Below, in pieces: positions 60,844 to 64,000 of a DNA stretch of 64,000 nt. A program made the translations under genes and the position numbers. Source of the DNA: Betaproteobacteria bacterium (GTDB lineage Bacteria; Bdellovibrionota_B; Oligoflexia; Silvanigrellales; Silvanigrellaceae); the NCBI GenBank assembly GCA_016868315.1, contig VGHE01000004.1, forward strand, positions 186,001 to 250,000, read 5' to 3'. Position 1 is the stretch's first letter. Each line of letters starts with the position of its first letter. The notes beneath the pieces are model-generated. The model saw nothing but the letters and a program-made list of their open reading frames with translations. It made no database searches and had not been told where the DNA came from.

Positions 60844-63839
60844 AAGCCCTTTTTCGAGATGAAACAACCTCCACCATGGACTGGGCACGTGAGTGTGTCA
60901 CACAGGGCGGAGTGAGCGAACCCTTTGTGGTGATGGCTCGCATGCAGACAGCCGGACGTGGACGTGGCGGAAGCACCTGGGTGCAAGGTTCTGTGGGTGC
61001 ACTCGAAAGTGAGCTCTCCTCTGCGGCTTATTTGGCTCATGCGAGTTTGCCAGACGCAGTTGCAGCGCACGGATGTTTTGGTCCGTGCACATTTGTTTTT
61101 CCGGCCAGCGCGATCCGAATTCCCTTGACCTGGATGAGTCTTGCTGTGGGCTGTGCGCTCTTGGATGCAATTGAATCTGTGCGTCGACGGCTCGAAAATC
61201 AACTCGGATTTGTGAAGCTCTTTCCGAGTAAAGATCTTTATGAACCTCGCATCAAATGGCCCAATGATCTGTGGGCTTGGCCAACATCCGGGCGCGCTTC
61301 CGACCAAAACCGCGGTCGAAAAATTGCAGGAGTGCTCTGTGAATCTTCTTTCCGTGGCGATGTTCTGCAGAACGTCACTGTCGGCATTGGTCTGAATACA
61401 TTTTCAGCTCCTGCAACCGTTTTTCACTCCGGCTGCCTGCTTGATATGTGGGGAGTGTCTCCCAAATCGATTTCACCTGCGCAGGAGCGCCAGGTCGAAG
61501 TCTTATTGGCAGAGGAGATTGAACGAGAGTTGGCCGACTATCTCGGCGTACAGCGCTCGGTCGAACAACTTCAGTCCCTCGTGCTTGAACGCTCGCTCCC
61601 GCCTGGGACACTCATGAGTGTGAACAAAGGAGAGGTCAGCGGAGCTTTTGTTGGCCTTTCTGCTGAGGGCGGCCTTTTGCTCGAGGGATTCAAGGAGCCC
61701 GTTTTGTCGGGCGACGTTGGATTGCCACGCTTTGAGAATATGATTTCTGCCCTCCCAGCTTCCACATCTCGGGCTGTTCAGGCGCGTCTGTGTCTCGATT
61801 TTGGCAATAGCCATATTCATTGGCGCTGTGAATCGAGCCAGGGTGTTCTGCAAGGTCATCTGCCTTGGAATCTTGTCGAAAAGAAAACAGTTCAAGATCC
61901 ACGTGCTTTTGCGCGCCTCGAATTTTCGCGTGAGGTTGCTGAGCACCTGAGGCAAAGTCTGCAGGTTGAGTTGGTTTGGTCTGCCGTATCGCATGCCGGG
62001 ATGACTGCAAAGTTCGTTGCGGCCACGGAGAATTTACTTGTGGCGCATTCTCCTGGGCGCGAGATGGCGTTGCATCCTTTGCACGCCGACGAAATTCTTC
62101 AGGCCTGTGCGCTGGCTGCAGATTATGCGCCCGAGCAGATGGGTGTTGACCGAGCTTTGCAGGCCTGGATCGCTGCGCGCGAGGCGCGTGCTGCGGCATC
62201 GTCTGTGGCTGTGCTTTCTTCCGGCACCGCGCTCACGGGATTGGTGGTCAGTGCACATGGGCGCATTGTTGAAAGTTTTATTCTTCCGGGTGCCGTTCTT
62301 GGATTGGCTGCGCTTCACGAAAAGACCGCTCGTCTTCCGCATGTCTCTTTGCCACGCATGCTACCTGAGATACGCGAGGAACCACCCTTCAACACCCAGC
62401 AGTCGATGCTGCGGGGTTTAACTCTGCAGACGCTTGGGTTGGTCTCGAGTCTTGTGCAATTGCACGATGTCCGCACTCTCGTGCTCACCGGTGGCGGAGC
62501 TGAGACGCTCTCCCAGCTGATTGAAAAAGAGTTTCCCCTCACTGTTCGAACCGAACAGGATCTTGTTCTTAAGGCCATGTCGGATTTCATTGCGCACCAG
62601 AGCCAGACTCGTTTTCGGTTGATGGCTGATGACGGTGAGACTGACTCAGGTGTGCCCGAGAAGGTTCTCCAGAGCATGCTTCGAGCGCGTCTAAGCAAGC
62701 GCAGAAGCCAACGTGTTGCGCTTGATTTGGCGCACTTTCGGCGCCTGGGCGGTCGTCTTGAGCACCTGGGTGTGGGACTCCGGATCGACCGCCACCTTGC
62801 AGAAAAGTTCAAATTTCACACCCGCGATCTTTGGCGCGAGCGAGTTGATCTTGGTGAGGTGATGATCGAGCAGAATTCACCTAAAAATCACCTGACTGAT
62901 TCCGCTCCTGCGGCACTTATCAACATCAAATCCACATACGTCTTAAAGCAGGGAGACCAGGTTTGGCTGTTCCATCCGCCGGAGTATGAGCCCGACATGG
63001 CAACCCATGTTGAAGTTGTGCACGACGATGGTGATGCAGCTGTTTTCTGCAAGCCAGGAAATTTGGTTGTGCATGCAGCCGGTTTGTACGGTAAAAACAC
63101 GTTTATCGAAATTGCCAAGAAAATGGGATTTGCAGATGCCGCACCCGTGCACCGTATCGACCGCGAAACCTCGGGATTGCTTGTGTGTGCCCGTTCGACT
63201 CCTCTGCGGAGGGATCTCTCACTCAGTTTTCGTGATGCCTCGGTGAAGAAAATGTATCTTGCAGTGACCCGCGGTGGTCCAGAGGTTCCGCAACATTTTC
63301 GTGTAAATTTTCCTATCGGAAACGCCATAAACTCTCGGATTCGATTGAAGCTTTGGCACAACCCAGATGATGGACTTGATGCGCTGACTCATTGCGTGCG
63401 ACTTTCGTGCTGGAACGATTACACACTGTTTGCCTGTCTTCCTCAAACGGGCCGCACCAACCAGATTCGAGTCCATCTTGCGGCCATTGGTCATTGGATT
63501 GTGGGCGATAAGATGTATCACCCCGATGAGGAGGTTTTTCTCAGGTTTTATGAAGAAGGTTATACTGATTTCGTTGCTGAGAATGCTTTGTTGCCGCGCC
63601 ACTGGCTGCACAACACAGGGATTCAGTTTTTGGGTCAGCCAGAGTCACCCTTAGGTCGTGCACCGGTGATTGCGCCTCTCACAGAAGATCTTTTGGTGCA
63701 CGCTCCGACGCGCGAACTCTTGCGTGTTGCTGGATTTCCGACCGAACCCGAAGCGCAAAAAAAGGCGTTTGCAAAACTTTTTGCGGAACTGGTTTCAATT
63801 GATTTCACAAGAACAGAATTCATTGCGCCTGAGGCTTGA
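60840..63839 (+). CDS. BirA-CoaX-RluA fusion: biotin ligase, type III pantothenate kinase, pseudouridine synthase
   Basis: One open frame of 999 residues joins three enzymes. Residues 1-310 are a biotin-protein ligase (GRGRGG near 39-44, IKWPNDLW near 138, GRKIAGVLCESS, and an SH3-like end) without an N-terminal DNA-binding domain. Residues about 318-580 are a type III pantothenate kinase (DFGNSHIHW at 320, GVDRALQAW at 435); its GTA motif reads SSGTALTGL, where family members usually have Asp residues. Residues about 645-999 are an RluA-type pseudouridine synthase with S4 domain and catalytic Asp774 in HRIDRETSGLL. BirA-CoaX fusions are known; adding RluA is unusual. It is coupled to nadC by a 4-base overlap. 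Confidence 0.9.
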   Translation: MKALFRDETTSTMDWARECVTQGGVSEPFVVMARMQTAGRGRGGSTWVQGSVGALESELSSAAYLAHASLPDAVAAHGCFGPCTFVFPASAIRIPLTWMSLAVGCALLDAIESVRRRLENQLGFVKLFPSKDLYEPRIKWPNDLWAWPTSGRASDQNRGRKIAGVLCESSFRGDVLQNVTVGIGLNTFSAPATVFHSGCLLDMWGVSPKSISPAQERQVEVLLAEEIERELADYLGVQRSVEQLQSLVLERSLPPGTLMSVNKGEVSGAFVGLSAEGGLLLEGFKEPVLSGDVGLPRFENMISALPASTSRAVQARLCLDFGNSHIHWRCESSQGVLQGHLPWNLVEKKTVQDPRAFARLEFSREVAEHLRQSLQVELVWSAVSHAGMTAKFVAATENLLVAHSPGREMALHPLHADEILQACALAADYAPEQMGVDRALQAWIAAREARAAASSVAVLSSGTALTGLVVSAHGRIVESFILPGAVLGLAALHEKTARLPHVSLPRMLPEIREEPPFNTQQSMLRGLTLQTLGLVSSLVQLHDVRTLVLTGGGAETLSQLIEKEFPLTVRTEQDLVLKAMSDFIAHQSQTRFRLMADDGETDSGVPEKVLQSMLRARLSKRRSQRVALDLAHFRRLGGRLEHLGVGLRIDRHLAEKFKFHTRDLWRERVDLGEVMIEQNSPKNHLTDSAPAALINIKSTYVLKQGDQVWLFHPPEYEPDMATHVEVVHDDGDAAVFCKPGNLVVHAAGLYGKNTFIEIAKKMGFADAAPVHRIDRETSGLLVCARSTPLRRDLSLSFRDASVKKMYLAVTRGGPEVPQHFRVNFPIGNAINSRIRLKLWHNPDDGLDALTHCVRLSCWNDYTLFACLPQTGRTNQIRVHLAAIGHWIVGDKMYHPDEEVFLRFYEEGYTDFVAENALLPRHWLHNTGIQFLGQPESPLGRAPVIAPLTEDLLVHAPTRELLRVAGFPTEPEAQKKAFAKLFAELVSIDFTRTEFIAPEA

Positions 63840-63841
63840 AG

Positions 63842-64000
63842 ATGTCTGGTTCAACTGCCTCATCAGCTTTCGCTCTCATCACTGACATTCATGGCAATGC
63901 CACTGCACTTGAGGCGGTGCTTGAAGATGTAAGGCAGATGCGTGCTCAGCACGGAACAGATTCGTTCGAGTTTGTTTGTTTGGGTGACAGCTTTGATGGT
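63842..64000 (+). CDS. Calcineurin-like metallophosphoesterase, 3' truncated by the window
   Basis: Fifty-three codons are visible before the window ends. The N-terminus reads ALITDIHGNATALEAVL and then FVCLGDSFDG, the first two metal-binding motifs (D-x-H and G-D) of the metallophosphoesterase fold. The DIHGN form points to the YfcE/diadenosine tetraphosphatase-like group. It starts 2 bases after the fusion gene and is probably in the same operon. Confidence 0.85.
   Translation, partial: MSGSTASSAFALITDIHGNATALEAVLEDVRQMRAQHGTDSFEFVCLGDSFDG

Overview
The window comes from a Gram-negative bacterium of moderate GC content with an outer membrane: it carries lpxC, phosphatidylserine decarboxylase, several Cys-lipidated lipoproteins, a TolC-type channel and an ExbB/ExbD/AgmX cassette. 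RNase J, an AgmX/PglI-like protein and many unrecognised lipoproteins fit the old deltaproteobacterial grade (Myxococcota, Bdellovibrionota/Oligoflexia) best. I cannot fix the lineage from sequence alone. The window is chromosomal and gene-dense. I see no rRNA, insertion sequence, CRISPR array, integrase or phage gene.

Layout. 1-5.5 kb: ppsR (partial), tRNA-Arg, cysS, dnaJ, lpxC, ssb. 5.6-8.6 kb: an SDR protein, then a KefG-like flavoprotein and a KefC-like K+/H+ antiporter gene broken by an internal out-of-frame deletion. 8.6-12.6 kb: accessory exported proteins, namely a lipoprotein with a possible Cys/His hydrolase fold, an APCDD1-like protein, a NAPE-PLD-like hydrolase and a duplicated Cys-rich lipoprotein. 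12.8-18.9 kb: sucCD, groESL and a stand-alone methylmalonyl-CoA mutase large subunit. 18.9-26.2 kb: lipoprotein, HtrA protease, trmB/CDF/queG operon, OmpA-like protein, and a secreted protein with three Cys-pair repeats. 26.3-31.9 kb: MlaF-like ATPase, UvrA paralogue, psd and a GNAT. 31.9-34.2 kb: folate cyclo-ligase, a very acidic small protein and an orphan beta-class DNA methyltransferase. 34.3-38.2 kb: a five-gene ExbB/ExbD/ExbD/AgmX energy-transduction cassette, then RNase J. 39.9-48.5 kb: polyamine deacetylase-like protein, secreted alpha/beta hydrolase and a methionine/folate operon (HMT-MTHFR fusion, ferredoxin, MetH). 48.5-51.5 kb: lipoprotein, small helical protein, a decayed CHASE2-cyclase gene and a receiver-domain protein. 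51.4-59.8 kb: a MacA-MacB-TolC-MacB exporter operon headed by a serine hydrolase. 59.9-64 kb: nadC, a single-ORF BirA-CoaX-RluA fusion, and the start of a metallophosphoesterase.

How the genes work together. The methionine operon joins folate reduction, a candidate electron carrier and cobalamin methionine synthase. Its first gene has a homocysteine methyltransferase domain that has lost two of three zinc-binding cysteines, while MetH in the same operon keeps all three. The exporter operon encodes two different MacB-type pumps with one adaptor and one channel. The Exb/AgmX cassette resembles the proton-driven motors used for TonB-like transport or gliding. The strongest novelty candidates are the BirA-CoaX-RluA fusion, the zinc-depleted HMT-MTHFR operon with its possible SD-sequestering leader, the Exb/AgmX cassette with altered channel residues, and two decayed genes (kefC and CHASE2-cyclase).
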